Shown here in pieces: positions 12,589 to 59,585 of a DNA stretch of 64,000 nucleotides (its first letter is position 1; the number at the start of each line of letters is the position of its first letter). A model generated the notes under the pieces. The model worked only from the letters and a program-made list of their open reading frames with translations. It searched no databases and had not been told where the DNA came from. Origin of the DNA: Lethocerus indicus. Lineage: Eukaryota; Arthropoda; Insecta; Hemiptera; Belostomatidae. The stretch spans positions 1,019,575 to 1,083,574 of the forward strand of contig JACDQD010000005.1 in assembly GCA_019843655.1 (NCBI GenBank). Reading direction: 5' to 3'. Position numbers and translations under genes: made by a program.

Positions 12589-12962
12589 CATACATATACA
12601 CAAAATCTGTTTTGTACCACGTGTTTTGTTTGTACATTTCCTAATGAATTATACATTCGCATACAAATGAAAAGAATACCTACAAAAATCGTTCCGCAGA
12701 CTTTATTAAATAGTCAACAAATCGACGTATAACAACCCTAGGAATATAGCCGGGATTCAATGGTGCCACTCCAAAAAAAAAATAATTTTTTTAATCGTTA
12801 TTTTCAATTATATTTTTTTATACGACTTTTTGTGTATTCCGCATTAGCGAGGTAGACAAAAAAAAATCCCCCTTCCAAGAAACTTCCGGCATAATCGACA
12901 TTTTTGTCCATATCAGTTATATAATATTGCCTTCAATTTCTCTAGTTATATAATATTGTCTT

Positions 12963-13025
<63 letters not shown>

Positions 13026-13260
13026 TATACATAAAATCTTTTTGTACCACGTGTTTTATTGGTACAGTTCCCAATGAATTATACATTTCTACAGATTTTA
13101 TTAAATAGTTAATAAATCAACGTATAACAACCTAAAGAATATAGCCGGGATTCAATGATGCCACTCTAAAAAAAAAATTTTTTTTAATCGTTATTTTTGA
13201 TTATTGTATATATGATTTTTTTTTGTATTCTATATTAGCGAGGTAGAAAAAAAATTCCGA
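12361..13260. repeat. Duplicated ~420-bp segment with (TA)n tracts
   Basis: Two direct copies, about 12465-12870 and 12885-13255, share TTGTACCACGTGTTTT, CCTAATGAATTATACATT-like and GGAATATAGCCGGGATTCAATG-like blocks. Each carries a long (TA)n tract (12533-12584; 12967-13022). A further (TA)n tract lies at 12363-12413. Confidence 0.8.
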
Positions 13261-13925
13261 GATGAGGTAATCCGATGGAAATTTGAGTTAATAATACGGT
13301 ATGTTATTATATTGAAGAATAAATTTTTTTTTTAATATCTATATACGGTTGTAATGGAATACACTTTTCGCCCGACGAAGTTTATATTTTTTTTTTACGA
13401 AAAATATTACCGCATAAATCGGTGTAATGAATGGTCGGCGGCGGTGCGAGGTTCGAAGAAATGAAAATAAAATAAAGATAGGAGATAAATGCAGGAAAGA
13501 GGTTAGGAGAAACGGGATCGGAGAAGGGGCAGATCAGATCCCCCACTACCGGCCTCCGGTTCTCGGGCCAGAGCCCGAACGCCGTCCCTCGGCTCAGTTT
13601 CAATCCAGGTTTCGGACGGTGAGCGTCGGCCGATCCGGTCTTTGACGCCTTTGAACAGTCTCTTAGAGTTTTCAACGGCCGGCCGAGACCCCGGCACCCC
13701 GATTCGGCGGCCTCCGCAGTCGTTGTTATGCCCGCTCTCTGAGATTCGGTTCTCGTCGCTGCAAAGGTATTTCGCTCGATTTTTCACCACACAAAACCGC
13801 CGGAGTGGAGGTTTTCCGTTTTAGCTGATGAAAATCGGTCAACAGAATTTTTTCCCCCAACCCCGATAACAGCGTCGATATTCCGCAGTTTGCCAATCAA
13901 TGAACACAATCCCAGTCAATCCCCT
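13261..13925. other. Locally GC-rich stretch of unknown role
   Basis: 13425-13830 is clearly more GC-rich than its surroundings and has overlapping short open frames on both strands. None has a recognisable domain or splice partner. It could be a 5' exon or promoter region of the gene at 16.4 kb, but nothing in the sequence proves this. Confidence 0.2.
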
Positions 13926-15300
13926 GCGGGCCATAACTGGGAAAAGTGTCTAAATATGTCTTGAAAAAAATTGGCAATATTTTATATACACCCCCCCTAG
14001 AGAATCGACCTGAACCTTGAATTTGGACTATCGAAGCTGTTACCAGCTCCGACACATTTCGCTCCGATCAAAAGTACTCCGAAACGTCCCCCGAAAGCAA
14101 TCCCCCGTATGTTCAAATCGACAGTCGACAAATTGACTCTAATTCGACTAGCTCCGCGTCACAATAATTTGTTTCACTCTGTCGAACTCTTAAAACGCCG
14201 CCTGGCCTTAAGAGATATTCGACAGCCCGGAGAAGCGAGAGAGAGAGTGAAGACCCGAGACCCGGGTATTTCTTGATTTCTCACAACACGCCTGGGGTAA
14301 GTTTTCCATTTTCCCTCCCCCGGAAGGTTAGACGGTGAAATTTTCCCGCTCCCCACCAACAGTTTCGCTGTTTCCCAATCAATCGACACCGCATCCGGAA
14401 TCCCCTACAGTACACAGGCCATAACTGGGAAAAGTGTCTAAATATGTCTTGAAAAAATGGTCATATTTTGTATATACCTCCCAGGTCCGATACAGAAGAA
14501 ACGACCTGAACCTCGAATCTGGACTATCGAAGCTGTTACCGACAGTAGACAATGCCATATTGGGCTCAGACACATTTCGCTCCGATCAAAAGTACTCCGA
14601 AACGTCCCCCGAAGCAACCCCTTGTATGTTCAAATCGACAGTCGAAGAATTGAATAATTAGACTTGCTCCGCGTCCCAATAATTGTTTCACTCTGTCGAA
14701 CTCTTAAAACGCCGCCTGGCCTTAAGAGATATTCGACAGCCCGGAGAAGCGAGAGAGAGAGAGACCGAGACCTGGATAGCCGATTTGGCATACTCCAGAG
14801 CTCTGAGACTCTATTCCGTCGCGGCACAGGTATTTCTTTATTTCTCACAGGGTTTCTGTATTCCCCACGGAAGGTTAGGCGGTGCCCCAGCGATATTCCC
14901 GCTGTTTCGCTGAACCCCTAAATACAGGCCATAAGTGGGAAAGTGGTCGGAAGTGTCTAAATATGCCTTAAAAAATGGCCATATTTCATGTATATCCCCC
15001 CAGTCCGATACAAAGGAATCGACCTGAATCTCGAATCTGGACTTTCCAAAGCTGTTACCGACAGTAGACAATGCCATATTGGGCTCAGACACATTTCGCT
15101 CCGATCAAAAGTACTCCGAAACGTCCCCCAAAGCAACCCCCGTATGTCCAAATCTCAGGTGGCGTCGACATATCGACAGTCGATGAATTTAATAATTCGA
15201 CTCGCTCCTCGTCCTAGTTTGTCCTGTCGAACTCTTAAAACGCCTAGAGATATTCGGCAGCCGGGAGAAAGGAGAGAGAGCGAAACAAATCAATACTTAG
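13926..15300 (+). repeat. Three-copy tandem repeat, ~490-510 bp unit
   Basis: Unit starts near 13929, 14419 and 14926 with GGCCATAA(C/G)TGGGAAA and a GTCTAAATATG block. Each unit then has AATCGACCTGAA-like, AAAGCTGTTACCGACAGT-like, CACATTTCGCTCCGATCAAA and GAACTCTTAAAACGCC blocks and a GAGAGA stretch. Divergence between units is moderate; short frames in it are not genes. Confidence 0.85.
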
Positions 15301-15437
15301 TCGGTACAATAAGTAAAGGAGGAAAATATGGTAAAGTCGTAGTTGGCATGGTTTGGGCTCGAAGAAGAGGTATTTTTATTTATAAACGGGGGCGAATGAA
15401 ATAGGGAAAAATGTGCCTCACTGTCCTATGTCAATAT

Positions 15438-15660
15438 ATTAGGTGTACCCGAAAGTAATCGACAAATTGATAAGATGTATTTCGGTCTCGAGGAGTTCCT
15501 CAAGAGAGAGGGGAATCGAAAATTTGCCGGAAAAGTGGCGGCGGAGAGTTGTCGATAATATCAGTGAATATATAGTAGATTAATAATTAAAGTTTCTTTT
15601 TTAGCAAAATAAAATGAATTCCAAAGTCGATAATGTCAATTACTTTTGGGTACCCTAATA
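15438..15660 (+). mobile_element. Mariner-derived MITE, copy 1
   Basis: Terminal inverted repeats AGGTGTACCCGAAAGTAATC and GATTAC-type complement ending TTGGGTACCCTAATA, with TA at the borders. The interior encodes the end of a mariner transposase (IENLPEKWRRRVVDN, then EYIVD and stop), with a one-base frameshift before it. Confidence 0.88.
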
Positions 15661-15675
15661 CATTCTCCGTTTCTC

Positions 15676-15713
<38 letters not shown>

Positions 15714-15757
15714 CCGTGTAGAATAACTCCGGGGTTGTATATAGATGTAGTCCATTA

Positions 15758-16333
15758 TTAACCAGTTAACTGTGATTGATGATTATACTTGTCATTTTGT
15801 GTATTGACGAGTATAATCGTCGTGCGTATAAAGTAGTGACCGTTGGCTATTGCGACTTAGATCCGATTCAAAGAGAAAAATCGACACAAACTCGGCCGTT
15901 TAGGCCTAATGTAAGCCAGTCGGGCGGGAATCATTTTCAAGCATTACATACCCGGAACTTTGAAGAACAAACAACCCTATGGTGTTCATAAACGGAAAAT
16001 CGGGAAGGAATCGCATTACCGGCGTTCCATTTACAAAATCCCATTATGTATAGTACTGTGTTTCGCTGAATACCACTCTGCGGCAAGAATTTAAATTCTC
16101 ACTTTTATACGTATAATATTTAATTTTTATCGCGTTTTTAGTTTAATACGTATGTAATATATGTTTTTATGTTAACCGAATAAGTAAATATTAGTAATAG
16201 AATTGTCAATTGTATAAAATAAACCCATCTTTTTGATCCAATATCTTACCGGCGCAACTTTGCGATTGACGACTATACTCGTCACGGCTCGATTCTGGCG
16301 CACACAACGGAGGCGCCGCAGTTAACTGGTTAA
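15758..16333. mobile_element. TTAA-flanked piggyBac-type MITE next to GPCPD1 exon 1
   Basis: The 576-bp segment begins and ends with TTAA and has terminal inverted repeats CCAGTTAACTG / CAGTTAACTGG. Subterminal motifs GATTGATGATTATACTTGTC and GATTGACGACTATACTCGTC occur near the two ends. TTAA targets are characteristic of piggyBac-like elements. No transposase is recognisable inside. Its right end is about 117 bp upstream of the first GPCPD1 ATG. Confidence 0.7.
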
Positions 16334-16450
16334 GTCGGGGAACCGCACTGTGCGCGAACTACACCATACGATTCCGCGATAGAGGCGGGAAAAGAAATAC
16401 GGTTTCGTTATACGTTTCCCGATGCGTTTTTCAGCTGGACGACGTCGGAA

Positions 16451-50827
<34,377 letters not shown>

Positions 50828-53041
50828 TCTCCGTCCACGTACCAACACCTCTCTGAGTAATTATAAACAGAAAAAAAAAATAGTATATAATTTTTTTTTT
50901 GTCATCTATTAGTATATACAACACGGCGGGATATAAAAGAAATTATTAAACGTACGTAAAAAAAAAAACAGCTACGATATTGTACACTACTATTACAGCT
51001 ACTACTTGTTTCGTTTTTTTAATAATTTATTCGTTTTTTTTTCGTGTTCGTTTATTCAGTCAATAATCTTTTTACAAGTGCCTAAAGTAGAGTCGCGTGC
51101 GGGAGATGAATTTTTGCGATGTATCATTATTGCGGTTTCTTCGCTTTTATATATCTACATATATAAATTATAGCTCTCGGATTATAATCTAACATCAAGG
51201 TATACACAAGAAGGTATCAGTTTTTCGATTATTTTTTTCTTTTTTTGTCAGAAACCTGTCGTTTCTTGTCGCGTTTCTGAACCGTCGCCAAGTTATTTCG
51301 CCGCATTTTATTTTATTGCCTTTGAAATAATGTGCGACGTCGTGACGGACGCGAGAAACGAAGACATTTTTTTAACGGTGAAAAAAGAAAAAAAAAAATG
51401 CCTTGTCGGGAAATATACCGGACAGAGTTTATAAACGATGAGAGAGAAAAAATCGATGAGAATTGGAGCATTCCTATCACCGTTTACCGTTGTTTGGTAA
51501 GTGATATCGCCGAAATTCCCCCCCCCCATACTTACCATGAAAACGAAACGTATCGGGGTGGGGAGGAAGGAGCTTATTTAATAAACGAAATAAAAGAACT
51601 GAGACTTAAGAAGAAAACCAGTTAACGAGAAAGAAGTTAACATAATCTGTGATAACGTTTTGAGAGCTAATGAATGAGAGAGTACACAGTGCCATTTAAT
51701 TTACGGAGCAAGCGGAAGAGAACTGGGCGTAAAGATTATACCGATTGAAGTAAATCCATACGCAGCCTGCATTTTATATATATATATATATATTTTATAA
51801 AAATAAACAGTATTTATTATGTATAAATTTCAAGGAACGCGGTGATAGGCGAGGATGTTGGAATCGTACGAAAATGTTGATTCTGCTTGTATGGCAACTG
51901 TGTCGGTATTCAATTTCCATGACCGGAGTCGACGACGCATTCTGTTATTTATTATAAAGTATTTTTCATCGCCAATTTGTTGTTTAGCGCTATTGTTGTT
52001 CTTGTTGTTGTTGCTGTTGTTGTTGTTGTTTTGAATTGGCGAGACAGAAATATAAAGAAGAGGCGTTCCGAAAAATCCATTCGAAACGCGCTGTGCCCGG
52101 TCTAAATAATGTAGTTAGATAAAAAAAAAAAATAGAATTACACTTGATAATTGCCCGGATGAGAGTAACAATAACCGGGGACGGTTTTAAATAAAAATAT
52201 TGATATTAGCTTAAACGAATGGCGAAGTGCGAGTTGTTGTGTTAGTTTTATATTGCGGCTTAAAACGATTTTAAACAAATAAGCGATGAGAGAGAAGAGA
52301 CCCGAAAGTGCACCGGCCATGCGAAAACCTGTTTAACTGCAATTATTGACAGTCAATATAAATGTACAACAATGCTGTACTGGACACCGATGATGAGATG
52401 ATGATTTTATGTGATTATTTCTTCGGCACATTGTCGCGCCGGCTTTCTGTCGCACTTTTTTATTGTCGTACGATAATTATTGTCCGTTTAGGCCGAAAGG
52501 TGGGAGAAAAAATAATATTGCCGAATTTTTAAATTTTTTAAAATCGGGGTCAATTTCTTTTAAAATATTCGCTTGTCTAGATGAAAATAAAACGGAATCC
52601 GGGTTTAAGCGAGGGTTATACACGTTTTATATAACAGTATGTACATCAATATTTTTTATTGTGGTGACGATCTATAAAATTAAAAAGACAATATATAAAG
52701 ATAAAAAAAAAATTAGTCTGTAACTAAACCGATGTATTTATATTGTTTGTAACAATTTCTATTCCTAATGTTTTATCTTTGAATAGGATCTTTAAAAGTG
52801 CAGTAAAATAAAATACATTTTTTTTCCTCTGTAATTCCGTTCTTGTGTTGAGAATGCTTATTATTCCATGTGTATGTCGTATAAAAACGTTTTCCGTATT
52901 TATCGTTTGAACAATTTATAAATATTGGTGATTTTATCAGCACGAGGAATAAAAGGAAACATCAAAGGTAGTATTGAAATGAAGAGTATGTTAAATTAAT
53001 AATTTTAATCAAATAAATAATAGGTAAACTATTTATAGTAG

Positions 53042-53045
<4 letters not shown>
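50828..53045 (+). other. GPCPD1 3' UTR and downstream AT-rich DNA
   Basis: Candidate AATAAA signals occur at 51580, 51589, 51802 and 52190. A (TTG)n tract lies at 52000-52031. No second gene is recognisable. Confidence 0.4.

Positions 53046-53046
<1 letters not shown>

Positions 53047-53101
<55 letters not shown>
53047..53101. repeat. (TA)n microsatellite
   Basis: About 55 bp of TA; another long TA tract lies at 53358-53427 and one at 54897-54944. The DNA between (53102-53900) shows no feature. Confidence 0.95.
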
Positions 53102-53104
<3 letters not shown>

Positions 53105-53373
53105 CATAATGTATTGTCAAGAGAGCTGATTAGGGAAGGATATACAAAAATATTATTGATAAATAAACATTTACACAGTTTCATGAAATACATTGGAAGA
53201 ATGATCGATGAGATAAAATAAACTCATAAAATAAACTGTTAGGAAAATAGAAAGAAAGAAATAACATAAGCGGTGTGAACACAAGCGCTATATATAAATA
53301 CAATAACAGATAAAAATATTTCTTCGAAACAACATATAAACAACTCTTGTTCAATGTACATATATATATTTTA

Positions 53374-53429
<56 letters not shown>

Positions 53430-54148
53430 AAAGTAAATTTATTTTTCACATAAATGTCCAATATATATTACGCTCTCATTTTACTAGAAAAAAAAATAAG
53501 AATATTACCTATTATATATATACATATAATACAATAAAATAATAGTGATGAACGGTAAAATTTCAGAAAGTGATACAAAGTACATCTTTAACGTATTTCT
53601 TTTTCAAAGCCATCTTGACAAAACAGTGTAAAGTGAGGACAAAATTAAAAATTATAAAAAAATCAATAGATAGGCGTTTAAATAAAATTCAATTGAACTA
53701 GGAACGCGTTTTAATAACTAATGTAACTTAAGCAATATATACAGATATTATTTTCGAATTTGGACAAATCAACTTCGTATATTGAAGACGAATGTGTACA
53801 ATGTTGGGAACTGAATCCCGGCGTTATTAAATATTATCTCAATCGTTTGTCGATTAAAATTAGTGACGAATTTCCGTCGATAATATATTAATTCCCGTCC
53901 GTATATTTTTGTTGGAGAAATTTTGTCGCACGAGGTTGGCGACGCGAACGCCTCGCTTTTTCCAAGCGATCGAACCAAGTCTCTCCGGCCATTCTGGGCC
54001 GGACGGCGGCGGCGGCGGGACGTCGATTCCGCCGTCGCTGTCCATTTTCTTTTTTTTTTTTGTTCAACCAACTCCACGGACAAAGACTCTGCGATACAGC
54101 GATGTCGTTTACGAGATTTTAACCGTACCGAATCCGAGGAGATATACA

Positions 54149-54444
54149 TATGGGCGAGACGAAGAAGTGGGCGAAATCCCCGCCGCGCAAAACCAAGGTT
54201 AGTCCAGGTACGATTTATATTTAATTTTTTTTTCATCATCCAAATATATAACAAAATCATAGCGCTATTTTTTTATCATCTTTTTTCATATTTCCGTCTA
54301 TTCAAAAGGAAAAATACTGGAGTATTCGATACGAACACCCTTCAGGTATTTAGGCCGGGCGTGGAACGTAACGTTGTCGTAGGATCGATCGATAACTGCC
54401 GCAACTACAATATCAAGTTGGCAGTGAAAAAAAATGCTAATTGA
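54149..54444 (+). other. Weak candidate exon pair of an unidentified gene
   Basis: A short start-like segment (ATG at 54149 encoding MGETKKWAKSPPRKTK) is followed by GTTAGT. A later open segment (about 54307-54444) encodes TLQVFRPGVERNVVVGSIDN, then CRNYNIKLAVKKNAN and stop. GC content is raised, but the acceptor is weak and I recognise no domain. Confidence 0.2.
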
Positions 54445-54893
54445 TTTTTTTTTTGTATAAATTCAACGCTTCAACTAAGCATATTAACGAAGGATAATAT
54501 TTTAAAAACAATTAAAATAAATTTTATTCCATAAAAGAAATTTTTCAGTGGCCAATCAATTCGCTCCCAACCCGTTTTATGTTTTGACCGAGGTGTATAT
54601 GCGAAACTTATTTTTAAAAATTTTTTTATCATATTTAATTATACACTATAATGAGATTCTAGTTTGTATGGCCGTATTTATTATTTATTTATTGGTATTA
54701 ATTTAATTGCTGTAAGAAAAGGCGTATATTCGTCAATGCTACGGAAATGTAACTATTTGAGAGATACAGTCGGCGTTGAATGATTTTTAAAGCCGAATTC
54801 GGGGATTCCGATAGGAATCCGTGTCCGAGGGCAAATATACTATTATTTTATTTATTAATAGTAATATTACGGCTTTGCCTCTGGTATTGATCC

Positions 54894-54948
<55 letters not shown>

Positions 54949-55370
54949 CAATAACCGCCACCTGAATCACTTCTCCCCAGTACATACCGGGCCTGGGTAT
55001 CTTGAAATTTTAAAAGAATTTTAAATACTTAACGTTCCCAATAAGCGGACAAACTGATTGGTTTTTTTCTTTTTTCTATTTTAAATTAACAGTCAATACG
55101 TGCATGGGATCTTCCCCGCTCCAACGCCCAGTGTTCCTGATCAATACTCACCAAACACGTATCGATTCCTCCACTCTACAAGAAAGTAGCTGAAGAGCCG
55201 AAGGAATTAAAATAATAACTCTAATATCAGTTATACATTGTCTAACCTTGGATGTGTTGCGCAGAATTAATCCCTGAATTCCAATTGTACAGCGAGCTGA
55301 AATACCTCGTTATGCCCTCGAATATACCGTTAACCCTTTGCAACTCGTACCAGACATATTATCACATGTC
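54445..55370. other. AT-rich spacer
   Basis: Only the (TA)n tract at 54897-54944 is identifiable. Confidence 0.5.
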
Positions 55371-55374
55371 TATT

Positions 55375-56085
55375 TTATTATGGAATCGATAGATGTATCC
55401 GTAAAGTATAGTCGAGAAAAATCCAACGGTTCTTTTATATCGTCGGATATTTGCAGTCCGGCAATTCGAGGTGAAATATCGAGAAATCCATAGGAGATTG
55501 AATCCGCTCATAAAGTATTTTATTGTCATTTCTCTCTTTTATTAATGGAATCGATAGATGTATCTGTAAAGTATAATCGAAAAAAATCCAACGTTCCTTT
55601 TATATTGTTGGGAATTTGTGGTCCGGCAATTCGGGGTGAAATATCAAAATCCATAGGAGATGGAATCCGCTCATAAAATATTTTATTTTCATTTCTCTCT
55701 TTTATTAATGGAATCGATAGATGTATCTGTAAAGTATAATCGAAAAAATCCAACGTTCCTTTTATATTGTTGGGAATTTGTGGTCCGGCAATTCGGGGTG
55801 AAATATCAAAATCCATAGGAGATGGAATCCGCTCATAAAATATTTTATTTTCATTTCTCTCTTTTATTAATAGAGTCGATAGATGTATCTGTAAAGTATA
55901 GTTGAGAAAAATCCAACGGTTCTTTTATATTGTTGGGAATTTGCGGTCCGGCAATTCGAGGTGAAATATTGAGAAATCCATAGGAGATTGAATCCGCTCA
56001 TAAAGTATTTTATTTTCATTTCTCTCTTTTATTAATGGAATCGATAGATGTATCCATAAAGTATAATCGAAAAAAATCTATTACA
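55375..56085 (+). repeat. ~163-bp tandem repeat, four copies and a partial fifth
   Basis: Copies start near 55381, 55546, 55709, 55873 and 56036 with GGAATCGATAGATGTATC. Shared blocks are GTCCGGCAATTCG(G/A)GGTGAA, ATCCATAGGAGAT and CGCTCATAAA(G/A)TATTTTA. Repetitive reading frames on the minus strand follow from this array. Confidence 0.93.
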
Positions 56086-57177
56086 GATATTTTTCCACAA
56101 TTAACAAAGGCGCGTTTGAACATTTCGAGTAATGAACAAAATTGTTACAGTTCTAAAACTGTAAAATCTATGAAGTCCGCTCTCACGTTAGATTATTTAG
56201 AGTCTTTATAACAGTCGATTAGGTCGTTTTAGCGGGGTTAGTGAAATTAACGGGCGATAATTTAACTTTAAAAAGGAAATGATTTTGCGAAGCGAAATTA
56301 TTAAAATTGCTACGTAAGTAGCTAGATATAAGTGAGCTATAAAAATTATTATTACTATTATTTAACAGAAACATTTCACAAAATGTTGAATTTTCGTAAG
56401 AGACCCCAAATGAAGAACAGATGCGTAATGGAATGCGATCCAGTACCAGATCCAACTGATAATTTTTTTTAAAGTGATAATGTTTTAAAATTTATCGTAC
56501 AAAATAAAATGAATTTCGTATCGATAAATTGAAACTCGCAGAATTCGTCCGTATTTCTTCTGCTAGGATCGATGTATATATCGTTTGATTTCTATTGTTT
56601 CGTTGCAGGTGCCGAATACGCGACTAGTATTTCTATGGCGAGGCGGATGGACACTTTCTTCGCGACTTTCTCCAACTTCGGTCACCGAGTGGCGACGTTT
56701 GTTTCGACCGTCGATAGCGACTAAAACGAAGTTTCTACACTGCCGTCTCGAAGTACAAAACGATGCTGTCATCGAATTCGGCCCAACTGTTTTGACAATC
56801 GATTGTCAATCAATAAAAAAAAAATAACAAGAAAACAAACAGGTAAACAATTCGAAAACCAACCGACAACTGTACAAAATTAAGTTGAACGGCTGTAAAA
56901 TTTATTTATATAAAAAAAAATCAACATAAATAATTCGGGCATATAGCATTCCCATGTTGCGAATGCGATATTATTGCCACTGTTTTAAGTTTAACATCTA
57001 TTTCTAGCAGTATATCTTGCATATCTCTTTCTACAATATATGTAGTAAATGTAGTTAGGTAGTATTCAAAAGTACAATACGTACAATAAACTTGTTTTGC
57101 AGTTAACGTTATCTGCCATTGTTTTATTACAATGGCTATTACTGTTAGCATTATTCTGAATTGTGAAAAAAAAAACA
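56086..57177. other. Mostly unassigned; weak exon-like segment at 56610-56723
   Basis: After TTTCGTTGCAG at 56599-56609 an open frame ends MARRMDTFFATFSNF... HRVATFVSTVDSD and stop at about 56723. It has no recognised domain or upstream partner, so I do not call a gene. Confidence 0.2.
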
Positions 57178-57313
57178 GGTACTTACGTATTAACGCCAGC
57201 GCAGCGTAGAGATTTGGCTGTTTTTCTAGTGGCAATCTACAACTAAAATTTTGTGACAAATCATAAAATATATAGTGCAACTTCTGCCGCGGTCGCGTTA
57301 ATACGTAAGTACC
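57178..57313. mobile_element. 136-bp element with perfect 19-bp inverted repeats
   Basis: GGTACTTACGTATTAACGC at 57178-57196 is the exact reverse complement of 57295-57313. The similarity extends a few bases inward (CAGCGCAGC versus CGCGGTCG). Size and structure suggest a MITE; superfamily unknown. A duplication at the flanks is not clear. Confidence 0.65.
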
Positions 57314-59585
57314 GAAAAACCAATGTTTATTATACCGTTGTATGTTATAAAAACGCATAACAAATGCCGCGGTGCCGAATATTCGATTCTAGTGAAATTA
57401 CGGTTTAGGCGGCCGTTTTTTTCTTATCCGAAACATTTTTTTTTTCAATTCCCCCCCTTAAAATTAAGAAAGTTAAGTCCGACAAATGGACAACAAATGT
57501 AGTTGTTTCATTTCAACTGCATTCATATCACTACTTTAATACACTGTCACTAGCGGTATTAAAAGGGTGTTTTGAGCGATTGAAATTAATGTAAACCTTT
57601 ATTTTATTGTCGTATTCGTGTCCCCAGATAATAAGCGTTGTTGTGGCTTTTTTGACAACAAATTATTCTGTGATACTATACTTCTCAGGAAAAGATAACT
57701 GAACCTGCAAAAAAAAAAAAAAAAAACCCTTAGTATAATTCCGCGATTTTTATATGAGAGTGAGAGGGGGTTCTCAAAAAGTGTTTAGCCGATTTAATCG
57801 TTGACATTTTAATTAAAAATATTTGTTCTGTCGAATTCAAATTTAGACAGCGCGTTAACAATGAGGACCACGTGCACGTGTTTTTCCCCAATTTTTTTCC
57901 GTAACGAATGAGATTCGCATTTGAAAAAAAAAAAAGAAAAAATCGTAGCGTTGTTGAGCGCATTTTATTTTGAATCCAAAGTGATACTGAACTATTTGAC
58001 TTTGATGATATATATTTTTCAATTTTTCACCGCCTAGGCAATATGGTGGCCTTAAAAGAGTTTTCCTTCCAACCGTGCGGATTTTCAGGAAAAAATAATA
58101 CCGAAAAAAGTTTCTAAATCGCGCCACGTCGAAAAACCGTAAAAATCTGAAGACTGTCGTCGGTTTTTATATCGAACCTGTGATCGCTGAGTATAAAAGA
58201 ATTTTTCAGTTGACCGTTTCATCGAACCTGTGTCTCGATAATCGCAGTCATTGGTGAAAAGAATGCTTATCATTATCGATGATATAAATTTAAAAAAAAA
58301 CACAAAAAGAAATTCGAATATTCGAATAGTCGATGTATTTTTAGCATTTATGCTGTGTATTCTCACTGTGTCGCTCCTACTTCCAGTCGTCTTTCTCGAT
58401 CCGCTTTCTTGTCTCGGAGAAAAAGATATTGCAGTAGTTCAGGTAGTGACCCTAGTTTGCCCTTTAAAGGGCCCAGAAAAGGAGGGTTTTTCTTTTGGCC
58501 CGAATAAGGGAAAAAAAAACTCTTTGAACGGAATAGTTCTTCTCGACGCTATCGAAATTATACCCTCGTAACGAGTAGTTGGGGGGGGTGTATGCGATCG
58601 AATTTTTATATTATTCTTATTCTTGTCGGCCTTTTTGTTATTCCGATTTTCTCTCCCCGAGGGCTGAGGGAGGAAATGGAAATTCTTTACCGGCCGATTG
58701 AAATACCCGCATATTCTGTCGAATTTTTTAAATTAACTCTTCTTCCTTGAATGCCGGAGTTCACGAAGGGCCACTGAAGAGGCCCAAACAGTTGTAGGTT
58801 TTACGCACACGTTACTGCCTACTCTGTGCCTGTACAGGCCTCTAGATGTGGCCGATATTTTCAAGTTTTTCTATATTTTTATTCTTCGTATTGGGAATAA
58901 TGTGGCCGGCCGGCCACAATTTCCGCATACCACTGGTCCTCGGGGCCAATTCTAATGTTTCTAACGGGGAGAATTTTGTAAATTTCACTCTGTTACGTTA
59001 TCTCTCTCTCTCTCTCTGTCTCTCGTCCAGGATTGAGATTGAGATTTGTCAAGAGGAGCAAAACTCAAAACTGCGGTTGAATTGAAAAGTCTAATTAGCC
59101 CCTATTTATTCCGATACGGAATTGAAACTCTTTTGACATTTGAATTACGCGTGCAGCGGGCCTTTTTTTCGTGAATCGCGCGGAAGTCGTTTTTATGAAC
59201 GAACCTTTCTTTATTTGCATTTACGACTACAAGCGGAACCGATAACGTGTTAATAGTTGTTTTACCGTTCAAAGCGTTTTCCTCCGTGAAAAGCGTAACT
59301 GTTGGGGTAGGTTTAAGGGAAAGAAGGTAGGCGAGGCGAGGGCTTTGGAGGTTTGGAAGCTTCCAAACCGTAAAATTTTGGACAGCCGCGTCTATATCTG
59401 AAGGGGGATTTCAGTGGAATGTTGAGGTTTATCTGCGAGTCAAAATAGGTTTTGGGAATTTAATCCAATCCGTTTGGACCCCCCGGGGTAAGGGATGGAG
59501 GTCGGGGAACTGGGACAGGCCTGAGTGCCAGGCTGAGGAGTAACGAACTATGGTCGGATGTGAGGTCATCAAGGACTGATACGGT
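57314..59585. other. Unassigned sequence
   Basis: No gene or mobile element recognised. It contains a perfect 20-bp palindrome GGTTTGGAAGCTTCCAAACC at 59350-59369 and a short (CT)n tract near 59000. Confidence 0.4.

Noticed and set aside
13427..13824. GC-rich overlapping frames that could be a gene
   Set aside because: No domain, no convincing splice partner, both strands equally open; kept only as a GC-rich stretch.
53769..54260. 163-codon minus-strand frame
   Set aside because: Low-complexity Arg/Lys/Ser-rich content with no recognisable domain; opposite-strand frames are equally long.
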